DNA of 64,000 bases, from positions 1 through 64,000 of the forward strand of contig NZ_JAANHS010000010.1 of the NCBI RefSeq assembly GCF_011174775.1. Direction: 5' to 3'. Positions 8,705 through 18,251 of this stretch are shown piece after piece (position 1 is the first letter of the stretch; the number at the start of each line of letters is the position of its first letter). Below the pieces are notes generated by a model. The model was not told the origin of the DNA, searched no databases, and saw nothing but the letters and a program-made list of their open reading frames with translations. The DNA is from Rhodobacter calidifons. Its GTDB lineage: Bacteria > Pseudomonadota > Alphaproteobacteria > Rhodobacterales > Rhodobacteraceae. The position numbers and the translations under genes are program-made.

Positions 8705-9835
8705 ATGGCGACGGGCATCAGTTTCAGCGTGACTGCGACCGATGGTGCGGCGCGGACCGGGGTGATTTCCACCCCGAGGGGAGAGATTCGCACCCCGGCC
8801 TTCATGCCGGTGGGCACGGCGGGAACGGTCAAGGCGATGCTGCCCGAAAGCGTGGCGGCGACGGGGGCCGACATCCTTCTGGGCAACACCTATCACCTGA
8901 TGCTGCGGCCGGGGGCCGAACGGGTGGCGGCCCTTGGCGGGTTGCACCGGTTCATGAACTGGCCGAAACCGATCCTGACGGATTCGGGCGGGTTTCAGGT
9001 CATGTCGCTGGGACCGCTGCGCAAGCTGACCGAGGAAGGGGTGCGGTTCTCCTCGCATCTGGACGGCTCGAAACACATGCTGACGCCCGAACGCAGCATG
9101 GAGATCCAGCGCCTCTTGGGGTCCGACATCGTGATGTGCTTCGACGAATGCCCGGCGCTGCCCGCGACCGAGGCCGAGGTGGCCAGGTCGATGCGTCTGT
9201 CGATGCGCTGGGCGCAACGGTCGCGCGACGCCTTCGGCGACCGGCCGGGCCATGCGCTGTTCGGGATCATGCAGGGCGGTGTGACGCGCGAGCTGCGCGA
9301 GGAATCGGCCGAGGCGCTGAAGTCCATCGGCTTTGACGGCTATGCCGTGGGCGGCCTTGCGGTGGGCGAGGGGCAGGAGGCGATGTTCGGTGTGCTGGAC
9401 TATGCGCCGGGGTTCCTGCCCGCCGACAAGCCGCGCTATCTGATGGGGGTGGGCAAGCCCGACGACATCGTGGGCGCGGTGGAACGCGGTATCGACATGA
9501 TGGACTGCGTGCTGCCCTCGCGGTCGGGCCGGACGGGGCAGGCCTGGACGGCACGGGGGCAGGTGAACCTGCGCAACGCCCGGCACAGGGACGACCCGCG
9601 CCCGCTGGAGGACGGCTGCCAGTGCCCGGCCTGTCGCAGCTACTCCCGCGCCTACCTGCACCATGTGGTGAAGGCTGACGAGATCATCGGCTCGATGCTG
9701 CTGACCTGGCACAACCTGCATTATTATCAGGTGCTGATGCAGGGCCTGCGGGACGCGATCGCGCAGGGCCGGCTTGCGGCTTTCGTGGCCGACTTTCACG
9801 CCGCGCGCGCCGCGGGGGACATCGAGCCGCTGTGA
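8705..9835 (+). CDS. tgt: Queuine tRNA-ribosyltransferase (tRNA-guanine transglycosylase)
   Basis: Exchanges the wobble guanine of GUN-anticodon tRNAs for the queuosine precursor. The 376-residue length suits the family. Visible features: [11 protein letters not shown] with the catalytic-site Asp93, FGIMQGG in the substrate loop, the nucleophile region [15 protein letters not shown] (Asp267), and the zinc ligands C305, C307, C310 plus a downstream His in TWHNLHYYQ. The [10 protein letters not shown] segment departs from the usual DCVMPTRNARNG. ATG 8705 is preferred over the TTG at 8669 because it matches the family N terminus. It is read away from the efflux operon. Confidence 0.95.
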   Translation: MATGISFSVTATDGAARTGVISTPRGEIRTPAFMPVGTAGTVKAMLPESVAATGADILLGNTYHLMLRPGAERVAALGGLHRFMNWPKPILTDSGGFQVMSLGPLRKLTEEGVRFSSHLDGSKHMLTPERSMEIQRLLGSDIVMCFDECPALPATEAEVARSMRLSMRWAQRSRDAFGDRPGHALFGIMQGGVTRELREESAEALKSIGFDGYAVGGLAVGEGQEAMFGVLDYAPGFLPADKPRYLMGVGKPDDIVGAVERGIDMMDCVLPSRSGRTGQAWTARGQVNLRNARHRDDPRPLEDGCQCPACRSYSRAYLHHVVKADEIIGSMLLTWHNLHYYQVLMQGLRDAIAQGRLAAFVADFHAARAAGDIEPL

Positions 9836-9896
9836 AGAAGGCCGGACATTCCCGCCTTGCACCTGTTCACGCAGAGGTTCACTCTGCCGAACCGAA

Positions 9897-9908
9897 CTTG
9901 AACTTGAA
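9897..9908 (+). promoter_or_regulatory. Tandem CTTGAA motifs upstream of lon
   Basis: Two adjacent copies of CTTGAA lie about 105 bp before the lon start. CTTGAA matches the -35 element of heat-shock (sigma-32) promoters, and lon is a typical heat-shock gene. I could not identify a convincing matching -10 element downstream, so this is only a candidate. Confidence 0.25.
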
Positions 9909-10010
9909 TCCCCCCGCCGGGGACCACAAGTTAACGCATCTAAGAGGCGGAGCGGGCCGGGTTGCCGATGGTCGGGGCCCCGTGACGCTGCCGCGAGTGA
10001 AGGTAAACAC

Positions 10011-12407
10011 ATGAGCACCCAAAGCTATCCCGTCCTGCCCCTGCGCGACATCGTGGTGTTTCCCCACATGATCGTGCCCTTGTTCGTGGGCCGCGAGAAA
10101 TCGGTCCGCGCGCTGGAAGAGGTGATGCAGGACGACAAGCAGATCTTGCTGTCCTCGCAGAAGGACCCGACTGCGGACGATCCGCAGACCGACGGCATCT
10201 TCCGTGTGGGCGTTCTGGCCAATGTACTGCAACTGCTGAAACTGCCCGACGGCACCGTGAAGGTGCTGGTCGAGGGCAAATCGCGCGTGAAGATCACCGG
10301 CTTTGTCGATAACCCGGCCTTCTTCGAAGCCACGGCCGAGATTCTGGTCGAGACCGAGGGCGATCCCACGGCCGTCGAGGCGCTGGTCCGCGCGGTCAGC
10401 GAGGAATTCGAACGCTACGCGAAGGTCAAGAAGAACATCCCCGAAGAGGCGCTGGCCGCCGTGTCCGACACGCGCGAACCCGCACGGCTGGCGGATCTCG
10501 TGGCGGGCCATCTGGGCGTGGATGTGGCGCAGAAACAGGCGATCCTGGAAACGCTGGACATCGCCGAACGGCTGGAAAAGGTCTACGGCCACATGCAGGG
10601 CGAGCTTTCCGTCCTTCAGGTGGAAAAGAAGATCAAGTCCCGGGTGAAAACCCAGATGGAGAAGACCCAGCGCGAGTACTATCTGAATGAGCAGATGAAG
10701 GCCATTCAGCGCGAACTCGGCGATGGCGAGGACGGCCAGTCCGAGATCAACGAGCTGGAGGAGCGGATCAAGAAGACCGCCCTGTCCAAGGAGGCCAAGG
10801 AAAAGGCCGAGGCCGAGCTGAAGAAGCTGAAGTCGATGTCGCCGATGTCGGCCGAGGCGACGGTGGTGCGCAACTACCTCGACTGGCTGCTGGGCGTGCC
10901 CTGGGGCGTGAAGTCGCGCGTCAAGAAGGACCTGGGCGCCGCGCAGAAGGTGCTGGACGCCGATCACTACGGGCTGGAAAAGGTCAAGGAGCGGATCGTC
11001 GAATATCTGGCGGTTCAGGCGCGCTCGACCAAGCTGAAGGGTCCGATCCTGTGCCTTGTCGGCCCTCCGGGCGTGGGCAAGACCTCGCTGGGCCGGTCGG
11101 TGGCCAAGGCCACGGGGCGCGAGTTCATCCGCATCAGCCTTGGCGGCGTGCGGGATGAAAGCGAAATCCGCGGGCACCGGCGGACCTATATCGGCTCGAT
11201 GCCCGGCAAGATCATCCAGTCGCTGAAGAAGGCCAAGACGACCAACCCGCTGATCCTCTTGGATGAGATCGACAAGATGGGCCAGGACTTCCGGGGCGAC
11301 CCGGCCAGCGCGCTGCTGGAGGTGCTGGACCCCGAACAGAACTCGACCTTCGTCGATCACTATCTCGAGGTGGAATACGACCTGTCCAACGTGATGTTCA
11401 TCACCACGGCTAACTCCTACAACATGCCGGGGCCGCTGATGGACCGGATGGAGATCATCCCGCTGGCCGGTTACACCGAGGACGAAAAGCGCGAGATCGC
11501 CAGACAGCACCTGCTGCCCAAGCAGATCAAGGCCAACGGTCTGAAGAAGGGCGAGTTCAGCGTCAGCGATGACGCGCTGAACCATGTCATCCGCTACTAC
11601 ACCCGCGAGGCGGGCGTGCGGAACCTGGAACGCGAGATCGCCAAGCTGGCCCGCAAGGCCGTGACCGACATCCTGAAGGGCAAGGCCAAAAAGGTCGAGG
11701 TCGATCCGGCCAAGGTCGAGGAATATCTGGGCGTCCAGAAGCACCGCTACGGGCTGGCCGAGAAGGAAGATCAGGTCGGCGTGGTGACGGGACTGGCCTG
11801 GACCAGTGTCGGCGGGGATCTTCTGCATATCGAGGCGCTGAAGCTGCCGGGCAAGGGCCGGATGAAGACGACCGGGAAACTGGGCGATGTGATGAAGGAA
11901 TCGATCGACGCGGCGGCAAGCTATGTCCGGTCGATCGCGCCCCAGATCGGGGTCAAGCCGCCGAAGTTCGACACGATCGACATTCACGTCCACGTCCCCG
12001 ATGGCGCGACGCCGAAGGACGGACCCTCGGCCGGTCTGGCGATGGTGACCTCCATCGTCTCGGTGCTGACCGGGATCCCGGTGCGCAAGGATATCGCCAT
12101 GACCGGCGAGGTCAGCTTGCGCGGCAATGCCATGCCCATCGGCGGGCTGAAGGAGAAGCTGCTGGCCGCGCTGCGCGGGGGGATCAAGACGGTCTTCATT
12201 CCCGAGGAAAACGCCAAGGACCTGGCGGAAATCCCCGAGAACGTGAAGCAGGGGCTGAAGATCATCCCCGTCAGCCATGTCCGCGAGGTCCTGGCCCAGG
12301 CGCTGGTGCGCCAGCCGGAGCCTGTGGAATGGGACGAGGCGGCAGAAGAGGCGGCGGCGGCAGCACGGGCCGCGGCAGCGGTTCCGGCCAGCCAGACCGC
12401 GCACTGA
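10011..12407 (+). CDS. lon: ATP-dependent protease Lon
   Basis: A 798-residue cytoplasmic AAA+ serine protease that degrades misfolded and regulatory proteins. The order is: N-terminal substrate domain (1 to about 210), coiled linker, AAA+ module with Walker [10 protein letters not shown] (about 353-361) and Walker [10 protein letters not shown] (about 413-421), and a C-terminal protease domain with the Ser-Lys dyad S673 (DGPSAGLAM) and K716 (GGLKEK). The spacing of 43 residues equals that in E. coli. The C terminus ends in an Ala/Glu-rich tail. The open frame extends upstream to 9774 inside tgt, but ATG 10011 gives the family N terminus. A hairpin terminator follows. Confidence 0.97.
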   Translation: MSTQSYPVLPLRDIVVFPHMIVPLFVGREKSVRALEEVMQDDKQILLSSQKDPTADDPQTDGIFRVGVLANVLQLLKLPDGTVKVLVEGKSRVKITGFVDNPAFFEATAEILVETEGDPTAVEALVRAVSEEFERYAKVKKNIPEEALAAVSDTREPARLADLVAGHLGVDVAQKQAILETLDIAERLEKVYGHMQGELSVLQVEKKIKSRVKTQMEKTQREYYLNEQMKAIQRELGDGEDGQSEINELEERIKKTALSKEAKEKAEAELKKLKSMSPMSAEATVVRNYLDWLLGVPWGVKSRVKKDLGAAQKVLDADHYGLEKVKERIVEYLAVQARSTKLKGPILCLVGPPGVGKTSLGRSVAKATGREFIRISLGGVRDESEIRGHRRTYIGSMPGKIIQSLKKAKTTNPLILLDEIDKMGQDFRGDPASALLEVLDPEQNSTFVDHYLEVEYDLSNVMFITTANSYNMPGPLMDRMEIIPLAGYTEDEKREIARQHLLPKQIKANGLKKGEFSVSDDALNHVIRYYTREAGVRNLEREIAKLARKAVTDILKGKAKKVEVDPAKVEEYLGVQKHRYGLAEKEDQVGVVTGLAWTSVGGDLLHIEALKLPGKGRMKTTGKLGDVMKESIDAAASYVRSIAPQIGVKPPKFDTIDIHVHVPDGATPKDGPSAGLAMVTSIVSVLTGIPVRKDIAMTGEVSLRGNAMPIGGLKEKLLAALRGGIKTVFIPEENAKDLAEIPENVKQGLKIIPVSHVREVLAQALVRQPEPVEWDEAAEEAAAAARAAAAVPASQTAH

Positions 12408-12425
12408 CGGCAGCGAACCCTGGGG

Positions 12426-12452
12426 AAGGCGCGTCCGGCCGGGCGCGCCTTT
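12426..12452 (+). terminator. Rho-independent terminator after lon
   Basis: An 8-bp stem (AAGGCGCG paired with CGCGCCTT) closes a 10-nt loop and is followed by a pyrimidine-rich TCTGCTTTC run. It starts 19 bp after the lon stop. Confidence 0.6.
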
Positions 12453-12531
12453 CTGCTTTCGCCGGGGAATCGACTGGCCCCGAGGCCGAACCCGCTTTAT
12501 CGTCCGCGACCCATGGATATCGAAGGACACG

Positions 12532-12936
12532 ATGATGCCCCGGACACCGAAGGACAGCAAGAAGAGCGCCGCAAAAGCGGACAAGCCCGCGAAGGCTCCG
12601 GCCCCGGAACCGGCGGAGAAGGCCGTGACGCCGGCGCTGAAGGTGGTCGAGACCGCCGCGCCCGAGGCGCTGGGTGGCGCGATGAAGCTGAAGGACCTGG
12701 TTGACAGCGTGTCGGCGGCCACGGGCGGCAGGAAGCCCGAGGTGAAGAAGACCGTCGAAGCGACGCTGGCCGCCCTGGGCGAGGCGCTTGCCAGGGGCAG
12801 GGCCCTGACCGTGCCGCCGCTTGGCAAGCTGCGCGTGGTCAAGAACAAGGGACCGGCGCTGACGGTGAAACTCCGTCGTGCGGATGGCGCCAAAGCGGCG
12901 GGATTGGCCCTTGCGGATGACGGAGAGGATGGCTAA
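12532..12936 (+). CDS. HU/IHF-family DNA-binding protein with Lys/Ala/Pro-rich N-terminal tail
   Basis: A 134-residue protein (133 from the second ATG, which has better spacing from AAGGA at 12523). The first 45 residues are a basic, disordered Lys/Ala/Pro-rich tail. The rest follows the HU fold: MKLKDLVDSVSAATGGRKPEVKKTVEATLAALGEALARG (read in parts) and the beta-arm start LTVPPLGKLRVVKNKGP. Canonical HU is about 90 residues and lacks the tail, so this is the extended histone-like type found in Rhodobacteraceae. A role in nucleoid structure is likely; the partner is unknown. Confidence 0.8.
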   Translation: MMPRTPKDSKKSAAKADKPAKAPAPEPAEKAVTPALKVVETAAPEALGGAMKLKDLVDSVSAATGGRKPEVKKTVEATLAALGEALARGRALTVPPLGKLRVVKNKGPALTVKLRRADGAKAAGLALADDGEDG

Positions 12937-12962
12937 AAGGCCGGGCACAAGGTTCTGAATTC

Positions 12963-13037
12963 GGGCGATTAGCTCAGCGGTAGAGCGCTTCGTTCACATC
13001 GAAGATGTCAGCGGTTCAAATCCGTTATCGCCCACCA
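12963..13037 (+). tRNA. tRNA-Val (anticodon CAC)
   Basis: A 75-nt cloverleaf. Acceptor arm GGGCGAT/ATCGCCC; D arm GCTC/GAGC; anticodon arm CTTCG/CGAAG with loop TTCACAT, giving CAC (reads GUG); T arm AGCGG/CCGTT with loop TTCAAAT. The 3' CCA is encoded. A second valine tRNA lies 133 bp downstream. Confidence 0.95.
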
Positions 13038-13046
13038 TTCAATGAC

Positions 13047-13073
13047 AAAGGCGCGCCAGTACGGCGCGCCTTT
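13047..13073 (+). terminator. Rho-independent terminator between the two tRNA-Val genes
   Basis: A perfect 11-bp stem (AAAGGCGCGCC paired with GGCGCGCCTTT) closes the 5-nt loop AGTAC and runs into TTTGCATTTG. It begins 9 bp after the CCA end of the first tRNA, so the two tRNAs probably have separate transcripts. Confidence 0.75.
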
Positions 13074-13170
13074 GCATTTGCTGGGCCGGGGCTTGCGGGG
13101 CTTGCCGGACAGGGCGCTTGCCAGGGGAAGGGCTTGCCAGGTGGTGGCGGGCAGGGTAGGGACCGAAAGG

Positions 13171-13246
13171 GGGCGGTTAGCTCAGCTGGTAGAGCGTCTC
13201 GCTTACACCGAGAATGTCGGGGGTTCGAATCCCTCACCGCCCACCA
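13171..13246 (+). tRNA. tRNA-Val (anticodon TAC)
   Basis: A 76-nt cloverleaf. Acceptor arm GGGCGGT/ACCGCCC; D arm GCTC/GAGC; anticodon arm TCTCG/CGAGA with loop CTTACAC, giving TAC; T arm GGGGG/CCCTC with loop TTCGAAT. CCA is encoded. Together with the CAC tRNA upstream it serves the purine-ending valine codons. Confidence 0.95.
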
Positions 13247-13378
13247 TCCGGTCACATTCTCGACAGTGCGACGGAAGTTCCGGCCGGCGACGTTAGTTAC
13301 AGGGTTTGGTCCCTTTGTGCGGGAACACGCGCCGCGTCGGATCGCCGGGGACGGCGGGGCGCTGGCAAGGAGACGGCA

Positions 13379-14680
13379 GTGGCAGATGGCAGCGGCGCCA
13401 AGGGCGGCACGACGGAGACCAGACCCGCGGTCGATCCGGCGGTCGAGATGCAGCGGATCCTGACCCGGCGCCCGGCGCGGCGGCGCTGGATCTGGGTGAC
13501 GCTGGTCCTGGCCCTGCTTGCGGGGCTTGGCGCCTGGGCCTGGTTGTCCTGGTCGCAAGCCTCGCGCAGCATCCGCTATTCCACCGCCGAGGTCACCCGG
13601 GGCGACATCATCGTGACCGTGACCGCCACCGGATCGGTCCAGCCCACGACGCAGGTCGATGTCTCGTCCGAACTGTCCGGGGCGCTGGCCGAGGTAATGG
13701 TCGATTTCAACGACCGGGTCGAGGTGGGCCAGGTGCTGGCCCGGCTGGATGACACCAACCTCGGCGAGGCCGTGCAGACCGCCAGGGCACAGGTGCAGGC
13801 GGCCGAGGCGAACCGCAAGCAGGCCGAGGCGGCGGCGCGCGAGGCCGAAGCGAACCACGAGTCCCAGTTGGAACTGGACCGGCGCGGCCAGAGCACGCGG
13901 CTGAAGCTGATCGCCTCGGAAGTGGCGCGGGACCGCGCGCGCGCGGCGGTAGAGGCGGCCTTGGCCGATGTGGCGCTGGCCCGGGCACGGCTGTCCGAGG
14001 CCGAGAACGACCTTCGCAAGGCCGTCATCCGTTCGCCCATTTCCGGGGTGGTGCTGAACCGCGCGGCCGAACCCGGCCAGATCGTCGCCGCCTCGCTGAA
14101 CGCGCCGGTCCTTTTCACCCTGGCCGAGGATCTGTCGCGGATGGAACTGCGGGTCGATGTGGACGAGGCCGACATCGGCCGCGTCGCGGTGGGCAACAGT
14201 GCCGAATTCACCGTCGATGCCTACCCCGACCGCCGCTTTCCGGCCACGATCACCACCATCCGCTATGCGCCCGAAACGACCGACGGCGTGGTGACCTACA
14301 AGGCGATCCTGACCGTGGACAACAAGGATGGCCTCTTGCGGCCCGGCATGACCGCCACCGCGACCATCGCAGTCACGGTCGAGACGGACGTGCTGCGGGT
14401 GCCGAACGCGGCCTTGCGCTATGAACCTCCGCGCGCATCCGAGGACAGCGGCGGCGCCTCGGGCCGTGGGCTGGTGGGGATGATCATGCCGGGCCGGTCC
14501 TCGCAGCCTTCGCTGACCCGGGGCGGCTCTGGTGGCCGATCGGTCTGGATCCTGCGCGAGGGCGTGCCGGTCGAGCTTCCGGTGCAGCCCGGCGTCACCG
14601 ATGGCCGGATGACGGCCATCACCGCCGAGGGCCTGGCCGAGGGGGACCGGGTCATCATCGACCAGACCACGGGCGGCTGA
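13379..14680 (+). CDS. MacA-like periplasmic adaptor of an ABC exporter
   Basis: A 433-residue membrane-fusion protein. A single N-terminal membrane helix (WIWVTLVLALLAGLGAWAWL) anchors it. A biotinyl-lipoyl half (GSVQPTTQVDVSSELSG), a long alpha-hairpin rich in Ala/Glu/Arg, the second lipoyl half (RSPISGVVLNRAAEPGQIV) and beta domains follow. The order is MacA/HlyD-like. The open frame extends back into the tRNA, but GTG 13379 has an excellent AAGGAG ribosome-binding site at 13367. An internal Gly/Ser-rich stretch (about residues 357-385) is an unusual low-complexity loop in the C-terminal region. The next gene starts 1 bp after the stop. Confidence 0.9.
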   Translation: MADGSGAKGGTTETRPAVDPAVEMQRILTRRPARRRWIWVTLVLALLAGLGAWAWLSWSQASRSIRYSTAEVTRGDIIVTVTATGSVQPTTQVDVSSELSGALAEVMVDFNDRVEVGQVLARLDDTNLGEAVQTARAQVQAAEANRKQAEAAAREAEANHESQLELDRRGQSTRLKLIASEVARDRARAAVEAALADVALARARLSEAENDLRKAVIRSPISGVVLNRAAEPGQIVAASLNAPVLFTLAEDLSRMELRVDVDEADIGRVAVGNSAEFTVDAYPDRRFPATITTIRYAPETTDGVVTYKAILTVDNKDGLLRPGMTATATIAVTVETDVLRVPNAALRYEPPRASEDSGGASGRGLVGMIMPGRSSQPSLTRGGSGGRSVWILREGVPVELPVQPGVTDGRMTAITAEGLAEGDRVIIDQTTGG

Positions 14681-14681
14681 G

Positions 14682-15400
<719 letters not shown>

Positions 15401-15404
<4 letters not shown>

Positions 15405-16612
15405 TCTGGGAAACCGTCCGCCTTGCGCTTCTGGCGCTGCGCCGCAACAAGCTGCGCTCGGCGCTGACCATGCTGGGCATCGTCATCGGCGTGGCGGCGG
15501 TGATCGCCATGGTGACGGTGGGGCAGGGGTCGTCGCGGTCGGTCGCGGCCAGCGTGGAAAGCCTGGGCACCAATGTCCTGACAGTGCGACCGGGCGGGCG
15601 CGGCTTCGGGCCGGGGCCGGCAAGCTCGGGGCCGACGCGCCCCTTCACCCTGCGCGACGCCGATGCCCTGGCGGAACTGCCGGTCATCGCGCATGTGTCG
15701 CCGACCGTCTCCTCGTTGCAGACCGTGGTGGCGGGGGCGGCCAACATGTCCACCAGCGTCACCGGCGCGACCTCGGGCTACCTTGCGGTCGGCGGCTGGA
15801 CGGTGGTCAGCGGCCGGGGCTTCGACCGTTCGGAAGATCGCGCCAGCGCCTCGGTCTGCGTCATCGGCGAAACCGTCCGGCGGACGCTGTTCGGCGCGGC
15901 CGATCCGGTGGGCCGCGAGCTGCGCGCCGGCAAGGTCACCTGCGAGGTGATCGGCCTGCTGCAAGCCAAGGGCGCCGGGGCCTTCGGGCAGGATCAGGAC
16001 GACCTGGTGCTGATGCCGATCCGCACCGTGCAGCGCCGGCTTCTGGGCAGCGAGAACGTGTCCTCGATCTCGGTCGCCCTTGCGCCCGAAGTCTCGTCCC
16101 AGCGCGGCGCGCGCGAGATCGAGGCGCTGATGCGCGACAGGCGGCGGATCGCCGAGGGCGCGCCGAACGATTTCAACATCAGCGACCGCGCGCAGATCGC
16201 CGAAGTGCTGACCGGGATCAATTCGGTGCTGACCGGCATGCTGTCCTCGGTCGCGGCCGTCAGCCTTCTGGTCGGCGGCATCGGTATCATGAACATCATG
16301 CTGGTCTCGGTCACCGAACGCACGCGCGAAATCGGGATCCGGCTGGCGGTGGGCGCCGAGGGCCGCCAGGTGCTGACCCAGTTCCTGGTCGAGGCCGTGG
16401 TCCTGTCGCTGGTCGGCGGGATCATCGGCGTCATCGTCGGGCTGGGCCTGGCCTTCGGAGCCTCGCTATACATGGCGATTCCCTTTGCGCCGCAGGCCTA
16501 TGTCGTGCTGATGGCCTTCGCCTTCTCGGCACTGATCGGGGTGATGTTCGGCTTTTTCCCGGCCCGCAAGGCGGCGCGGCTGGACCCGATCGACGCGCTG
16601 CGTCACGAATAG
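15401..16612 (+). CDS. MacB/FtsX-type ABC transporter permease
   Basis: A 403-residue membrane subunit. The N-terminal helix with the family motif RNKLRSALTMLGIVIGVAAV is followed by a large periplasmic MacB core domain (about 50-270). Three C-terminal helices form the FtsX domain, including SLLVGGIGIMNIMLVSVTER and REIGIRLAVGA. MacB-type pumps act by mechanotransmission, driving periplasmic substrates out through an adaptor and an outer-membrane channel. No channel gene is adjacent. The gene converges on the kinase gene 25 bp downstream. Confidence 0.92.
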
Positions 16613-16637
16613 CCCGGCAGACCCTCACGCCCGGGGG

Positions 16638-17777
16638 TCAGGGCAAGATCCACCAGACAGCGATGATCCCGGCCGCCACAAGCGCGCCGCCTGCCCCGAA
16701 CCTGATCCAGGGGCTGGCGCTGCCCGCCGCAGCCGGCCCCGGCGCGGGTTGCGTCCGGCCGGAGCCCGGTCGGGCGGCGGCCTGGGCCGTCAGACGTTCA
16801 GGCAATTCCCCGCCTTCTTCGGCGATCCTCAGCCAGTCAAGCCAGTCCGCTGCCGACTGGATGCGGTCGCGGGGCATCACCCGCGCCGCCTTGTCGATCG
16901 CCTCCAGAAAGCCGGGCGGATAGCCCTCGAAACGGCCGGCCAGCGGCTCGTAGGGGTCGGGGGCGCCTTCGGCCACCCGCGCCAGCCGGCGCTGGCTTTC
17001 CGGTGGGGCCTGGCCGGAGATCAGATGATGGAAGGTCGCCGCCAGCGAATAGAGATCGCTGGCCGGGCTTTGTTCCGCGCCGGTCAGATAGAACTCCTGC
17101 GGCGAATAGCCTTCCTTGATGACCCGCCGCCCGGTCAGCACGCGCGTCGCCCGCACCACCTGTTCGCTGGCCGCGCCGAAGTCGATCAGGATCGGGTTGC
17201 CGGTCTTGTCCACCAGGATGTTGTCGGGCGAGATGTCGCGGTGCAGGATGCCGGACTGGTGGATGAATTCCACCGCGCTCAGCATCTTCTTCAGCATCAC
17301 GACGATCTGGTCGGGCGTGAAGGCCTGATCCGTCGAATTCATGATGTCGTGCAGGTCGCGCCCGTCGATGAAGTCGATCGCCATATAGGCGGTGTCGTTG
17401 TCCTCGAACACCTGATGCACACCGACGATGTTCGGATGCACCAGCCGTGCCAGGCTGCGCGCCTCGGCGATGAAGCTTTCGACGAAGCCGCGGAAATCGT
17501 TGTGGTGCTTGCGTGACCTGGCGCGCACCAGGCTGGTGGACCGCCGACACAGCGCGTTCGGAAAGCACTCCTTGATCACCACCCTGCGGTCGAGGTTGTC
17601 CCGCGCCAGATAGGTGATCCCGAAGCCGCCGCTGTTCAGGAAGCCCTCGATCGTGTAGTGCCCGCCCAGAAGCTTTGTCCCCGGCATCAGGTCGTCGGCA
17701 AAGGCATCCGGGTCCACGCGGCCCAGTTCGGTCTCAAGCTGGTTGCTGATCTGCGTCGGGCCTTGCGTCACGTTCAC
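16638..17777 (-). CDS. Membrane-anchored Ser/Thr protein kinase (Hanks type)
   Basis: A 379-residue protein. The kinase domain spans about residues 40-315: glycine loop LNSGGFGITYLA, ATP-binding Lys69 (VVIKECFP), catalytic loop HRDISPDNIL (Asp181, Asn186), and magnesium-binding DFG at 199-201. A Pro/Ala-rich linker and one C-terminal membrane helix (WIRFGAGGALVAAGIIAVWWILP) follow, with no extracytoplasmic sensor domain beyond it. The start shown is a GTG; a second GTG at 17771 has better spacing from AGG. No partner phosphatase or FHA protein is adjacent, and its targets are unknown. Confidence 0.9.
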   Translation of the reverse strand: MNVTQGPTQISNQLETELGRVDPDAFADDLMPGTKLLGGHYTIEGFLNSGGFGITYLARDNLDRRVVIKECFPNALCRRSTSLVRARSRKHHNDFRGFVESFIAEARSLARLVHPNIVGVHQVFEDNDTAYMAIDFIDGRDLHDIMNSTDQAFTPDQIVVMLKKMLSAVEFIHQSGILHRDISPDNILVDKTGNPILIDFGAASEQVVRATRVLTGRRVIKEGYSPQEFYLTGAEQSPASDLYSLAATFHHLISGQAPPESQRRLARVAEGAPDPYEPLAGRFEGYPPGFLEAIDKAARVMPRDRIQSAADWLDWLRIAEEGGELPERLTAQAAARPGSGRTQPAPGPAAAGSASPWIRFGAGGALVAAGIIAVWWILP

Positions 17778-18251
17778 ACCTGTCGGTCAGGGCACTCATC
17801 AATTCGCATGTCCAGTCGTTCCGCACCTTCTGTGCGCGTCGATGGCATTGCCTTGCTTCGGATCAATGCGTTGCGGCCTCAACTCCGCGACCCGTATCGT
17901 CCGCTGACGAGTCTAGTCCCTGTGCATGTTCCGACGCAAATGCCCAGAAGCTAAGCCAAATCATGCGCAGGGGCCGAAACGGGCCGCTGGTATCGCCCAA
18001 GGGCTACGATTTCATCCAGCATAAGCGTAATACGTTAATAAAAAAGGAAAAATTGCCTGCGCTCGGCCGGCATGGGCAATCTTCGCATTTTGCAAAGTGT
18101 GGCAAATCTCCTGCGATCCCAGAGGGATGCGCCAGGGTCTTGCCCTGATCTTGCCAGGGATGCGCGTCTTGCGGGTGGTCGGATCGCGTTTCACGATCAC
18201 AAGTTGCGCAGCCGCTTCGACCTGATGCTGCCTGGATGATTCGCGGCCGGT
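17778..18251. other. 474-bp gap: kinase promoter region, no supported gene
   Basis: This gap follows the CRTAC1 gene and precedes the kinase gene, both read on the minus strand. It is notably richer in A+T than its surroundings. The stretch at 18026-18057 is mostly A and T and includes the small palindrome CGTAATACG. A short open frame at 17963-18148 has no ribosome-binding site or recognisable product. A weak hairpin (CAGGG/CCCTG near 18133-18147) might end the upstream transcript. Confidence 0.4.

Noticed and set aside
8554-10018. Upstream extension of the TetR gene to 695 codons
   Set aside because: The extra part lies antisense to tgt and has no similarity; the operator and ATG at 8554 fix the start.
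9879-12893. 1004-codon minus-strand frame opposite lon
   Set aside because: A shadow of lon; no recognisable domains, and the composition reflects the reverse complement of G/C-ending codons.
17963-18148. 61-codon frame in the kinase/CRTAC1 gap
   Set aside because: No ribosome-binding site, no signal, helix or motif; crosses an A+T-rich stretch more likely to be promoter DNA.
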